From Hydrogenophaga sp. (GTDB lineage: Bacteria > Pseudomonadota > Gammaproteobacteria > Burkholderiales > Burkholderiaceae): a stretch of 6,451 nt of DNA. Of the stretch, positions 1 to 6,332 are shown piece after piece. The stretch lies in assembly GCA_025458545.1 (NCBI GenBank), contig JALOSH010000153.1, positions 1-6,451 of the forward strand. Reading direction: 5' to 3'. The notes under the pieces were generated by a model that saw nothing but the letters and a program-made list of their open reading frames with translations, did not search any database and was not told the origin of the DNA. The number at the start of each line of letters is the position of its first letter. Within the stretch, counting starts at the first letter, position 1. The translations under genes and the position numbers were made by a program.

Positions 1-959
1 TGGGCGCGGATGTAGCCCTTCTCGAAATCGGTGTGGATCACGCCGGCCGCCTGCGGGCCGGTGTCGCCGATGTGGATGGTCCAGGCGCGCACCTCTTTCA
101 CGCCGGCGGTGAAGTAGGTTTGCAGACCCAGCAGCTGGTAGGCGGCGCGGATCAGGCGGTTCAGGCCGGGTTCGTCCTGGCCCAGTTCCTTCAAGAATTC
201 CAGCCGGTCGGCGTCCTCCATCTCGGACAACTCGGCCTCGATCTTCGCGCAGATGGCCACCACTGGCGCTTTCTGCTTGGCCGCGAATTCTTTCAGGCGG
301 TCGAGGAAGGGGTTGTTCTCGAAACCGTCTTCCGACACGTTGGCCACGAACATGGCCGGCTTGGCGGTGATCAGGAAAAACTGCTTGAGCTGGACCAGCT
401 CTTCCTTGCTGAAGTCGATGGTGCGCACCGGCTGGGTGTCGTTCAGCGCGGTCTGGCACTTCTCCAGAATGGCCAGTTGCTTGATGGCCTCTTTGTCGCC
501 TGCGCGCGCCACCTTGCTCACGCGGTGGATCGCTTTTTCCACCGCGGCCAGGTCGGCCAGGCAGAGCTCTGTCTGGATCACCTCGATGTCGGCGATCGGG
601 TCCACCTTGTTGGCGACGTGGATCACGTTGTCGTCTTCAAAGCAACGCACCACATTGACGATGGCATCGGTCTCGCGGATGTGCGCCAAGAATTTGTTGC
701 CCAGGCCTTCACCGGTGCTGGCACCGGCCACCAGACCGGCGATGTCCACGAACTCGACGATGGCCGGCACCACGCGCTCGGGCTCGACGATGGCGGCCAG
801 CTGGGCCAGGCGGGGATCGGGCACCTCGACCACACCGGTGTTGGGCTCGATGGTGCAGAAGGGGTAGTTTTCAGCGGCGATGCCGGCTTTGGTCAGGGCG
901 TTGAAAAGGGTGGACTTGCCCACATTGGGCAGGCCCACGATGCCGCATTGGAGGCTCAT
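1..959 (-). CDS. ychF: Redox-regulated ATPase/GTPase YchF (Obg family), C-terminus cut by window edge
   Basis: Translation starts [17 protein letters not shown] and gives 319 complete residues before the left window edge; the family is usually about 363 long, so roughly 45 C-terminal residues are missing. Visible motifs are the P-loop G9-LPNVGKS-16, the G3 motif D72-I-A-G75 followed by a hydrophobic L76 where Ras-like GTPases have Gln, and the conserved stretch to about residue 98. The specificity motif is N207-V-S-E210 rather than NKxD. In YchF proteins this NxxE change is known to favour ATP over GTP. Residues from about 130 to 200 fit the helical insertion, and the sequence from about 278 onward fits the start of the TGS domain. 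Known role of the family: cytosolic, ribosome-associated ATPase linked to translation and stress (negative regulator of the oxidative stress response in E. coli). The start at 959 sits directly before the P-loop domain at the expected distance; no clear Shine-Dalgarno precedes it. The gene lies on the same strand as, and 112 bp downstream of, the MOSC gene, with a hairpin element between. Confidence 0.97.
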   Translation of the reverse strand, partial: MSLQCGIVGLPNVGKSTLFNALTKAGIAAENYPFCTIEPNTGVVEVPDPRLAQLAAIVEPERVVPAIVEFVDIAGLVAGASTGEGLGNKFLAHIRETDAIVNVVRCFEDDNVIHVANKVDPIADIEVIQTELCLADLAAVEKAIHRVSKVARAGDKEAIKQLAILEKCQTALNDTQPVRTIDFSKEELVQLKQFFLITAKPAMFVANVSEDGFENNPFLDRLKEFAAKQKAPVVAICAKIEAELSEMEDADRLEFLKELGQDEPGLNRLIRAAYQLLGLQTYFTAGVKEVRAWTIHIGDTGPQAAGVIHTDFEKGYIRA

Positions 960-980
960 GGAAGGCTTTCGGATCGGTCG

Positions 981-1061
981 GGGGAAACCCCGCCGGGCCG
1001 CCCCAAGGCGGATCAGCCCCTCCGGGGGACAGCGACCTGCGGAGCGGGGGAGCGTGGCGGC
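981..1061. repeat. REP-like intergenic element with four consecutive small hairpins
   Basis: This fills most of the gap between the MOSC stop and the ychF start. Four short inverted repeats follow one another: GGGG-AAA-CCCC (981-991), CCGCC-CCAA-GGCGG (998-1011), CCCC-TCC-GGGG (1017-1027) and CCTGC-GGA-GCGGG (1036-1048, one G-T wobble when read as plus-strand RNA). GCCGCC at 997-1002 and GGCGGC at 1056-1061 also pair, and would enclose the last three as an alternative fold. The sequence is clearly non-coding in context. I recall closely similar G/C-rich elements (CCCCAAGG...CCTCGGGGGGCAGCGA...GCGGAGCGGGGGAGCG-like) scattered between genes of Comamonadaceae, so I call it a dispersed intergenic repeat; that is from memory, not from a search. 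It may act as a transcription attenuator or mRNA stabiliser between the two minus-strand genes. No T-run marks it as an intrinsic terminator. Confidence 0.6.
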
Positions 1062-1071
1062 TTCTAGGTCT

Positions 1072-1968
1072 TCAGAAGTTCCAGTCGGCCGTCACCGCCT
1101 GCCCCACACGCAGAATCAAGCCATCGCCTTCCAGCACGATCGCGTTCATGCCGAAGGTGATGGCCCCTTTCAGGCGCGGGTCGGCCCGGTAAGCCTGCAA
1201 GGCGTCGCCAACCGCCGGGGTCGAGGTGGCCGTTGCCGGGTCGATGTCGGGGATCGGGCAACGGGCGCAAGGCTTCACGTTCTCCAGCGCCGCGTCGCCC
1301 TCGGGCGTGTGAATGCGCCAGGCGCCGATGCGGTCTTCATCGTGGCTTTCCAGGCCCGAGAGCACGATGTTGGGCCTGAAGCGCCGCATGTCCACCGACG
1401 CCTGACCCGCCGCCTGCAGCCGGTCGTTCAATCCGTCCAATGAAGCCGTGCTCGCCACCAGCACACCAAAACCGTCGGCAAACTGCGTGAGCGATTCGCG
1501 CCCGCCGGTCCACTTGACGCTGCACAAGCGCCGGGCCTCCGGGTCGAATCGCGCCAAGCGCAGGCGCTTCAGATCGGCCGGCGCATCGGGGCCGAGGAAA
1601 TCGCTGAACCATTGCGCGGCCACGTCGCCCATGTCCCAGGCGTTCACCGGGTCGTCCCACACGCGCACCCGGCAAGGCGACTCGGCCCCTTCCAGCGACA
1701 GGTGCAGCGCCAGCATGCCAGGCGCGCGCAGCACCAGCTGCCCCATCTTGAACGACGGCTGGATCAGCGCCATGCGCGGCAGCTCGCGCTGGGTGACGAA
1801 CTCACCCTCGCTGTCCACCACCATCCAGGCGCGGTCCCAGGCCAGGCCGGTGGGGGTGAGTTCGGCCTCGGTCACGGCGATGCCGGCGCAGGACTTGACG
1901 GGATGGATCCAGAGCTGGGCGATGCTGGCCTGCACATCGGCTGGGGCAGAAGGCGTGAGATCGGACAT
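1072..1968 (-). CDS. MOSC domain protein, YcbX/mARC-like molybdenum enzyme without ferredoxin domain
   Basis: The 298-residue protein has the MOSC N-terminal beta-barrel domain at about 15-125, with the hallmark I21-HPVKSC-27 and the WDRAWMVVD stretch at 44-52. The MOSC domain follows at about 150-292, with M194-RRFRPNI-201, P233-CARC-237 followed by a PDIDPATA stretch, and the late T271-F-G motif. In human mARC and E. coli YcbX the cysteine in the equivalent CxRC position binds the molybdenum cofactor, so C237 is the likely Mo ligand. Known members reduce N-hydroxylated compounds such as hydroxylaminopurine. E. coli YcbX carries a C-terminal [2Fe-2S] domain and is about 369 long; this protein stops at the end of MOSC, so electrons would need to come from a separate protein. 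No signal peptide is seen, so it is probably cytosolic. The start at 1968 is supported by an in-frame TAA at 1983-1981, five codons upstream; no good Shine-Dalgarno is present. It is transcribed divergently from the FAD monooxygenase. Confidence 0.93.
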   Translation of the reverse strand: MSDLTPSAPADVQASIAQLWIHPVKSCAGIAVTEAELTPTGLAWDRAWMVVDSEGEFVTQRELPRMALIQPSFKMGQLVLRAPGMLALHLSLEGAESPCRVRVWDDPVNAWDMGDVAAQWFSDFLGPDAPADLKRLRLARFDPEARRLCSVKWTGGRESLTQFADGFGVLVASTASLDGLNDRLQAAGQASVDMRRFRPNIVLSGLESHDEDRIGAWRIHTPEGDAALENVKPCARCPIPDIDPATATSTPAVGDALQAYRADPRLKGAITFGMNAIVLEGDGLILRVGQAVTADWNF

Positions 1969-1994
1969 GGTGTGTTCAGGTTATTGAAAGAGGG

Positions 1995-2025
1995 TTGCGG
2001 TCCGATTGTGCCCACCTCCTAAAAT
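1995..2025 (+). promoter_or_regulatory. Candidate sigma70-type promoter of the monooxygenase-dsbC operon
   Basis: TAAAAT at 2020-2025 matches the -10 consensus at five of six bases. TTGCGG at 1995-2000 is a weak -35 match (three of six) with a long 19-base spacer. It lies in the only sizeable non-coding stretch upstream of the four plus-strand genes. Transcription would begin about 6-7 bases after the -10, at or next to the ATG at 2032, which implies little or no 5' leader. No Shine-Dalgarno sequence is seen before that ATG, which agrees. The call rests on short matches only. Confidence 0.35.
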
Positions 2026-2031
2026 CCGGTG

Positions 2032-3216
2032 ATGTCACAAAGCTCTCCCCGCACCGGCTCGCACCGCCGTTTCGACGTGGTCATCCGGGGTGCCGGGGTG
2101 GTCGGCCAGACCCTGGCCCTGCTGCTGGCGCGCGATCGCCTGAAGGTGGCGCTGGTGAGCCAGCCCCGCCGCGCCAGCCCCGCGCCGGACGTGCGCGCCT
2201 ATGCGATCAACGCCGCGGCGAGGGAGCTGCTGCGCTCGGTGCGCGCCTGGCCCGAAGCCGATCCCAGGGCGGACGAAATCGATGCTTCGACACCCGCCAC
2301 CACCCCCGTGGCGGCCATGGCGGTGCATGGCGACCGCGATGGCGTGCTCCACTTCTCTGCCGCCGAACAAGGGGTTGAGGCCCTGAGCTGGATCGTGGAC
2401 GTGCCCGCGCTCGAACAGCGCCTGGCGCACGCGGTGCACTACCAGGCGGGCATCGAATGCCTGGAGGCGGTGCCCGCCCACGCACCCGCGTTGACGGTGA
2501 TCTGTGAAGGCAAGCGCAGCACCACCCGCGCCGAACTCGGCATCGAATTCGACACCCGACCCTATCCACACCAGGCGGTGGCGGCTCGGCTGCGCTGTGA
2601 ACTGCCGCACGGCGGGGTCGCCCGGCAATGGTTCCACGACGGTGAAATCCTCGCCCTGCTGCCGCTGGAGGGCGCCCAGGGGAACTCTGTGGCCCTGGTG
2701 TGGTCAGTCCCCTCTCAGCAGGCCGACGCATGGACCACCGGTGAGCCGTCCGCGCTGGCACAGGCGGTGCAGGCACGTTGTGGAACGGCGCTGGGCGCGA
2801 TGACACTGGAGAGCCCGGCACAAGCCTGGCCACTGGAACTGTCCCGCGCGCAGCGCTGGATCGCAGGCAGCGCTTCGGGCGGTGTGGCGCTGGCCGGCGA
2901 CGCAGCGCACGCCATGCACCCGCTCGCGGGGCAGGGCCTCAACGTGGGCCTGGCCGACGTCGCCGAACTGGCCCGGGTGCTGCACGGGCGCGAGTACTGG
3001 CGCGAGCTGGGCGACCTGAAGCTGCTGCGGCGCTACGAGCGCGCGCGGCAGGCCGACGTGAACGCCATGAGCTGGGTGACCGATGGCCTGTTTGGCCTGT
3101 TCGCCCAGAATGACAGCCGCGTGCAGGCCCTGCGCAACTGGGGCATGACGGGTGTGGACCGTCTTGGCCCGCTGAAACACTGGCTGGCCCGCCAGGCCAT
3201 GGGGCAGGCGGCCTGA
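2032..3216 (+). CDS. UbiH/UbiF/COQ6-family FAD-dependent monooxygenase (ubiquinone-type ring hydroxylase)
   Basis: The 394-residue protein is a class A flavoprotein monooxygenase. The ADP-binding GxGxxG motif is G20-AGVVG-25, at the end of the first beta strand. The arginine-containing DVRAYAIN stretch at about 53-60 fits the usual conserved region after the Rossmann fold. The GD/FAD-ribityl motif is very clear: L287-AGDAAHAMHPLAGQGLN-304. The middle DG motif (which contacts NAD(P)H and FAD pyrophosphate in relatives) reads C158-E-G160 followed by S163 and R166, so Glu replaces Asp. The C-terminal helices ending near residue 390 match the UbiH/VisC family, normally 380-410 long. Relatives hydroxylate the aromatic ring of ubiquinone precursors at the inner face of the cytoplasmic membrane; which ring position this one acts on cannot be told from sequence. 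I chose the ATG at 2032 over the GTG at 2029 because it fits the candidate promoter. First gene of a four-gene plus-strand array, 45 bp ahead of dsbC. Confidence 0.92.
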   Translation: MSQSSPRTGSHRRFDVVIRGAGVVGQTLALLLARDRLKVALVSQPRRASPAPDVRAYAINAAARELLRSVRAWPEADPRADEIDASTPATTPVAAMAVHGDRDGVLHFSAAEQGVEALSWIVDVPALEQRLAHAVHYQAGIECLEAVPAHAPALTVICEGKRSTTRAELGIEFDTRPYPHQAVAARLRCELPHGGVARQWFHDGEILALLPLEGAQGNSVALVWSVPSQQADAWTTGEPSALAQAVQARCGTALGAMTLESPAQAWPLELSRAQRWIAGSASGGVALAGDAAHAMHPLAGQGLNVGLADVAELARVLHGREYWRELGDLKLLRRYERARQADVNAMSWVTDGLFGLFAQNDSRVQALRNWGMTGVDRLGPLKHWLARQAMGQAA

Positions 3217-3261
3217 CACCGCTGCGCCTTTTCATCAACGACCTGCCCACGGGCCCGATCC

Positions 3262-3975
3262 ATGAAGCTCCTGAAAACCTCCCTGCTGATATTGATGGCC
3301 AGCCTGTCCCTGGGCGCGCTGGCGCAGGAAGCGGTGATTCGCAAGAACCTCGCCGAGCGCCTGCCCAACCTGCCCAAGATCGACGAAGTGCGCCAGTCGC
3401 CCATGCCCGGGCTGTTTGAGGTGCGCATCAACCACAGCGACATCTTCTACACCGACCGGCAAGGCAACTTCCTGATCCAGGGCTCGCTGATCGACACCAA
3501 AGCGCGGGTGGACCTGACCGAGCAGCGCGTGGAAAAGCTCACCGCAATTGCCTTCAAAGACCTACCGTTCAAAGACAGCTTCACCATCGTGCGCGGCAAC
3601 GGCAAACGCAAGATGGCCGTGTTCGAAGACCCGAACTGCAGCTTCTGCAAAAAATTCGAACGCGACCTGCTGAAAGTGGACAACGTGACGGTGCACGTGT
3701 TTCTCTACCCCATCCTCAGCGCAGATTCCGCCGAGAAATCGCGCAACATCTGGTGCTCCAAAGACCGCAGCAAAACCTACCTGGACTGGATGATCGACGA
3801 CATCACGCCGCCCCCGGCCAGCTGCGACACCGCCGCCATTGCGCGCAACTTCGAGTTCGGCAAACGGGCCCGCATCACCGGCACGCCGGCCATGATCTTT
3901 GCCGACGGCAGCCGCGTGCCTGGCGCCATCGGCCCAGAGCGCATCGAAAAATTCCTGACCGAAGCCAAACCCTGA
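3262..3975 (+). CDS. dsbC: Periplasmic thiol:disulfide isomerase DsbC
   Basis: The 237 residues are close to the 236 of E. coli DsbC. A signal peptide is visible: MKLLKTS, a hydrophobic core at 7-18, and a likely cleavage after A19-L-A21, before QEAV. Residues about 22-85 fit the N-terminal dimerisation domain. A thioredoxin-fold domain follows, with the catalytic pair in D123-PNCSFCKKFE-133 (C126 and C129) and the cis-proline loop I206-TGTPA-210 (T208-P209). A second cysteine pair, C165 and C188, matches the structural disulfide of E. coli DsbC. The family rearranges wrong disulfides in periplasmic proteins and is kept reduced by DsbD. The active site is CSFC instead of the common CGYC. It sits 45 bp after the monooxygenase stop and 27 bp before the DUF3429 gene, so it is probably cotranscribed with them. 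The start is fixed by the signal peptide; no strong Shine-Dalgarno is seen. Confidence 0.95.
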   Translation: MKLLKTSLLILMASLSLGALAQEAVIRKNLAERLPNLPKIDEVRQSPMPGLFEVRINHSDIFYTDRQGNFLIQGSLIDTKARVDLTEQRVEKLTAIAFKDLPFKDSFTIVRGNGKRKMAVFEDPNCSFCKKFERDLLKVDNVTVHVFLYPILSADSAEKSRNIWCSKDRSKTYLDWMIDDITPPPASCDTAAIARNFEFGKRARITGTPAMIFADGSRVPGAIGPERIEKFLTEAKP

Positions 3976-4002
3976 TCTTTGCTGGCTCGCCCTGACCCGC
4001 CC

Positions 4003-4491
4003 ATGACCGCCATTGCCGAACTGCACGACCCGCAAGACACCGCGCTCGTGCGCACCCTGGGCCATGCCGGCCTGATTCCGTTTGGCGTGCTGGCCCTGCT
4101 GCTGTGGGTGCTCAAGGGCGAGGTGCAGACCTTCGTGGCGATTGCGCTGGCGGCCTACGCGGCGCTCATCGCCTCGTTCCTGGGTGGCATCCACTGGGGC
4201 ATCGGCTGGCTGGCGGGGCGCCAGGCGCTGAAGGCCGGAACGGCCGACCGCGCACACCATGCGCAACGCCACCACTTCCTCTGGGGCATCGTTCCCTCGC
4301 TGCTGGCCTGGCCCGGCGTGCTGATGCCACCTTTTGCGGGCCTGGCCTGGCTCGGCTTTGTGCTGCTGTTGTGTTACCTCGCCGACCGCACGCTGTACGC
4401 CCGCGCGGGTCTGCAAGCTTGGCTCACCTTGCGCTTCCGGCTGTCGGCGGTCGCGTCGCTCAGCTGCTTCATCGGCGCGGGTGCCCTGTGA
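4003..4491 (+). CDS. DUF3429-family integral membrane protein
   Basis: The 162-residue protein has about five hydrophobic segments: roughly 22-37, 43-70, 92-108, 111-127 and 147-162. It matches my memory of the DUF3429 family by length, layout and the signature F59-LGGIHWG-66 in the second segment, plus the WGIVPSLLAW stretch at 94-103. The function of the family is not known. The loop between segments two and three is positively charged and histidine-rich (H85, H86, H90, H91). I chose the ATG at 4003; an in-frame TTG at 3979 would add eight residues (MLARPDPP) that look unlike a natural N-terminus. The stop codon overlaps the next gene's start by one base (TGATG at 4489-4493), which suggests translational coupling with the M61 peptidase. 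It follows dsbC by 27 bp. Confidence 0.88.
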   Translation: MTAIAELHDPQDTALVRTLGHAGLIPFGVLALLLWVLKGEVQTFVAIALAAYAALIASFLGGIHWGIGWLAGRQALKAGTADRAHHAQRHHFLWGIVPSLLAWPGVLMPPFAGLAWLGFVLLLCYLADRTLYARAGLQAWLTLRFRLSAVASLSCFIGAGAL

Positions 4492-6311
4492 TGGCGGCCT
4501 CCCGCACCCCCCGCCGCGCCCAGCCCGCCAACCCCGGCGTGCACTACCAGGTCGCGGTGCACAGCACCCACGCCCACTTGTTTGCCATCACGCTGACCCT
4601 GGCCCAGCCCGCGGCGCGCCAGCGCCTGAGCCTGCCGGTGTGGATTCCGGGCAGCTACCTGGTGCGCGAATTCGCCCAGCACCTGCAACACTTGCAAGCC
4701 ACCCAGGGTGGCGAACCGGTGCCGCTGCGCCAGCTGGACAAAAACAGCTGGCAGGTCGAGGCCGACACCGGCCAGCCGCTGGTGCTTCGCTACGAGGTGT
4801 ACGCTTTCGACGCTTCGGTGCGCACCGCGTTTCTGGACAGCACCCGAGGCTTCTTCAACGCCACCAGCCTGTGCCTGCGCGCGACCGGCCAGGAAGACCA
4901 GCGCCACGGCCTGACCATCGCGGCCGATGGCATGCCCACCGGCTGGCAGGTGGCCACCGGGCTGGAAGCCGTGGCGGTCGACGCCGCTGGCCTGGGGCGT
5001 TACCAGGCGGCCGACTACGACCAACTGGCCGACTGCCCGGTGGAACTGGGCAGCTTCTGGAGCGGTGAGTTCACCGCCCACGGCGTGCCACACCGCTTCG
5101 TGGTCAGCGGCGCGGGTGGCTGGTTCGACGGTCAGCGCCTGCTCGACGACACGCGCCGCATCTGCGAAGCGCAGATCGCTTTCTGGCATCCGGACCGCGC
5201 AGCGCCGTTTCAGCGCTATGTCTTCATGCTGCACGCCAGTGGCGACGCTTATGGCGGCCTGGAACACCGCAACAGCACGGCGCTGATTTGCCAGCGCAGC
5301 GATCTGCCCAAGCTGTTGAAGCCGGACGAAAAAGCCGCCGCGCTCAAAGCCACCGACGGCTACACCATGCTGCTCGGCCTGATCAGCCACGAGTACTTCC
5401 ACACCTGGAACGTCAAACGCCTGCGCCCGGCCGAGTTCAAACGGTACGACTACGACCGCGAGAACTACACCGAGCTGCTTTGGTTCTTCGAAGGTTTCAC
5501 CAGCTACTACGACGACTTGTTCCTGCGGCGTGCCGGGCTGATCGACGACGCCACCTACCTGGGCCTGGTCACCAAGACCATCAACCAAGTGCAACAGACG
5601 CCCGGCCAGCGCGTGCAGAGCGTGGCGCAGGCCAGCTTTGACGCTTGGCTCAAGTACTACCGCGTGCAGGAGAACACGCCCAACGCCACGGTGAGTTACT
5701 ACACCAAGGGCGCGCTGGTGGCGCTGTGCTTCGATCTCACGCTGCGCGCCGAGGGCCGCAGCACGCTCGACGATGTGATGCGCGAACTCTGGGTGCGCAG
5801 TGGCGGCGGACCGATCCGCGAAGCCGACTTTGCGCGGGCGCTCAAGCGCCTGGGCGGCCGCTCGTTCGACCGCGAGCTGCGCGACTGGGTACACGGCACC
5901 CTCGATCTGCCGGTGCTCGCCCTGCTGGCGCCACAGGGCGCCAAGGTGCAGCACGACAAAGCCCCACTCGCGCAGCAACTGGGTCTGCGGGTGGGTGAAA
6001 CGGGCGGCCTCACGCTCAAGACCGTGCTGCGCGGCGGAGCCGCCGAGGCGGCGGGCATGGCCGCCGGTGACGAATGGCTGGGCGTGTCGTTCGAGCCCAC
6101 CGACCCGGCGGCTTCGGTCGAAAGCTGGCGTGTGCTGAAACTCGACGACGTGGCGCAGGTGCGCGGGCAGCGCCAGACACTCACCGCCATCGTCGCGCGC
6201 GACAAGCGCCTGCTGCACTGCGCGCTGGACTGGCCTGCTGAGATCCAGACCGTGCGCCTGACGGTGGGCGACGCGGGGCTGCTGGCACGCTGGCTGACGC
6301 CAACGGCTTGA
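4491..6311 (+). CDS. M61-family metallopeptidase (glycyl aminopeptidase type) with C-terminal PDZ domain
   Basis: The 606-residue protein has the layout of bacterial M61 peptidases. The N-terminal beta-rich domain (about 15-170) holds the W51-IPGSYLVREF-61 motif. The catalytic domain holds Y254-GGLEHRNST-263, the zinc-binding H300-EYFH-304 followed by TWNVKRLRP, and the likely third ligand E334 in WFFEGFTSYY. S402-YYTKG-407 is the usual downstream conserved stretch. Residues from about 495 to 590 fit a PDZ domain (GLRVGETGGLTLKTV, then a GAAEAAGMAAGDEWL loop). Known members, such as the Sphingomonas glycyl aminopeptidase, remove N-terminal Gly or Ala from peptides. No signal peptide is visible after the chosen start (MAASRTPRRAQ...), so it looks cytosolic. 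The reading frame stays open upstream to 4104, but that stretch lies inside the DUF3429 gene; the ATG at 4491 overlapping the DUF3429 stop is the natural start. Last gene of the four-gene array. Confidence 0.93.
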   Translation: MAASRTPRRAQPANPGVHYQVAVHSTHAHLFAITLTLAQPAARQRLSLPVWIPGSYLVREFAQHLQHLQATQGGEPVPLRQLDKNSWQVEADTGQPLVLRYEVYAFDASVRTAFLDSTRGFFNATSLCLRATGQEDQRHGLTIAADGMPTGWQVATGLEAVAVDAAGLGRYQAADYDQLADCPVELGSFWSGEFTAHGVPHRFVVSGAGGWFDGQRLLDDTRRICEAQIAFWHPDRAAPFQRYVFMLHASGDAYGGLEHRNSTALICQRSDLPKLLKPDEKAAALKATDGYTMLLGLISHEYFHTWNVKRLRPAEFKRYDYDRENYTELLWFFEGFTSYYDDLFLRRAGLIDDATYLGLVTKTINQVQQTPGQRVQSVAQASFDAWLKYYRVQENTPNATVSYYTKGALVALCFDLTLRAEGRSTLDDVMRELWVRSGGGPIREADFARALKRLGGRSFDRELRDWVHGTLDLPVLALLAPQGAKVQHDKAPLAQQLGLRVGETGGLTLKTVLRGGAAEAAGMAAGDEWLGVSFEPTDPAASVESWRVLKLDDVAQVRGQRQTLTAIVARDKRLLHCALDWPAEIQTVRLTVGDAGLLARWLTPTA

Positions 6312-6314
6312 TTA

Positions 6315-6329
6315 GGATCGGCCCGATCC
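6315..6329. terminator. Short perfect palindrome between convergent genes, possible bidirectional terminator
   Basis: GGATCGG and CCGATCC (6315-6321 and 6323-6329) are exact reverse complements around a single C. As RNA this gives a six-pair stem with a GCC loop. It begins three bases after the peptidase stop codon and ends three bases before the stop codon of the opposing gene. The position suits transcription termination from both sides, but neither side has a T-run, so it is not a standard intrinsic terminator. Confidence 0.4.
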
Positions 6330-6332
6330 GCC

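Noticed and set aside
33..1067. Plus-strand open frame of 344 codons over ychF
   Set aside because: Antisense to a strongly conserved YchF sequence; the protein has His/Gly/Leu-rich shadow composition and no recognisable domain.
2013..2020. Strong Shine-Dalgarno-like AGGAGGTG on the minus strand in the divergent intergenic region
   Set aside because: No start codon lies at a suitable distance after it; the MOSC start is 44 bases further on and in a different frame from the adjacent GTG. It is probably chance, overlapping the candidate promoter on the other strand.
2029..2031. GTG one codon before the monooxygenase ATG as alternative start
   Set aside because: It adds a single residue and there is no ribosome binding site to prefer it; the ATG at 2032 fits better.
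3979..4002. TTG start extending the DUF3429 protein by eight residues
   Set aside because: TTG is a rare start and has no ribosome binding site; the ATG at 4003 leaves a normal N-terminus before the first membrane segment.
4104..4490. Upstream extension of the M61 peptidase frame
   Set aside because: The extra 129 codons overlap the DUF3429 gene in another frame and translate to an Arg/Ala/Gly-rich sequence; the family begins close to the ATG at 4491.
4374..6218. Long open frame of 614 codons on the minus strand opposite the M61 peptidase
   Set aside because: It lies fully antisense to a gene with clear catalytic motifs; its protein shows only low-complexity Gly/Ala/Val/Gln/His composition and no motif. 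This is typical of codon bias in GC-rich DNA.
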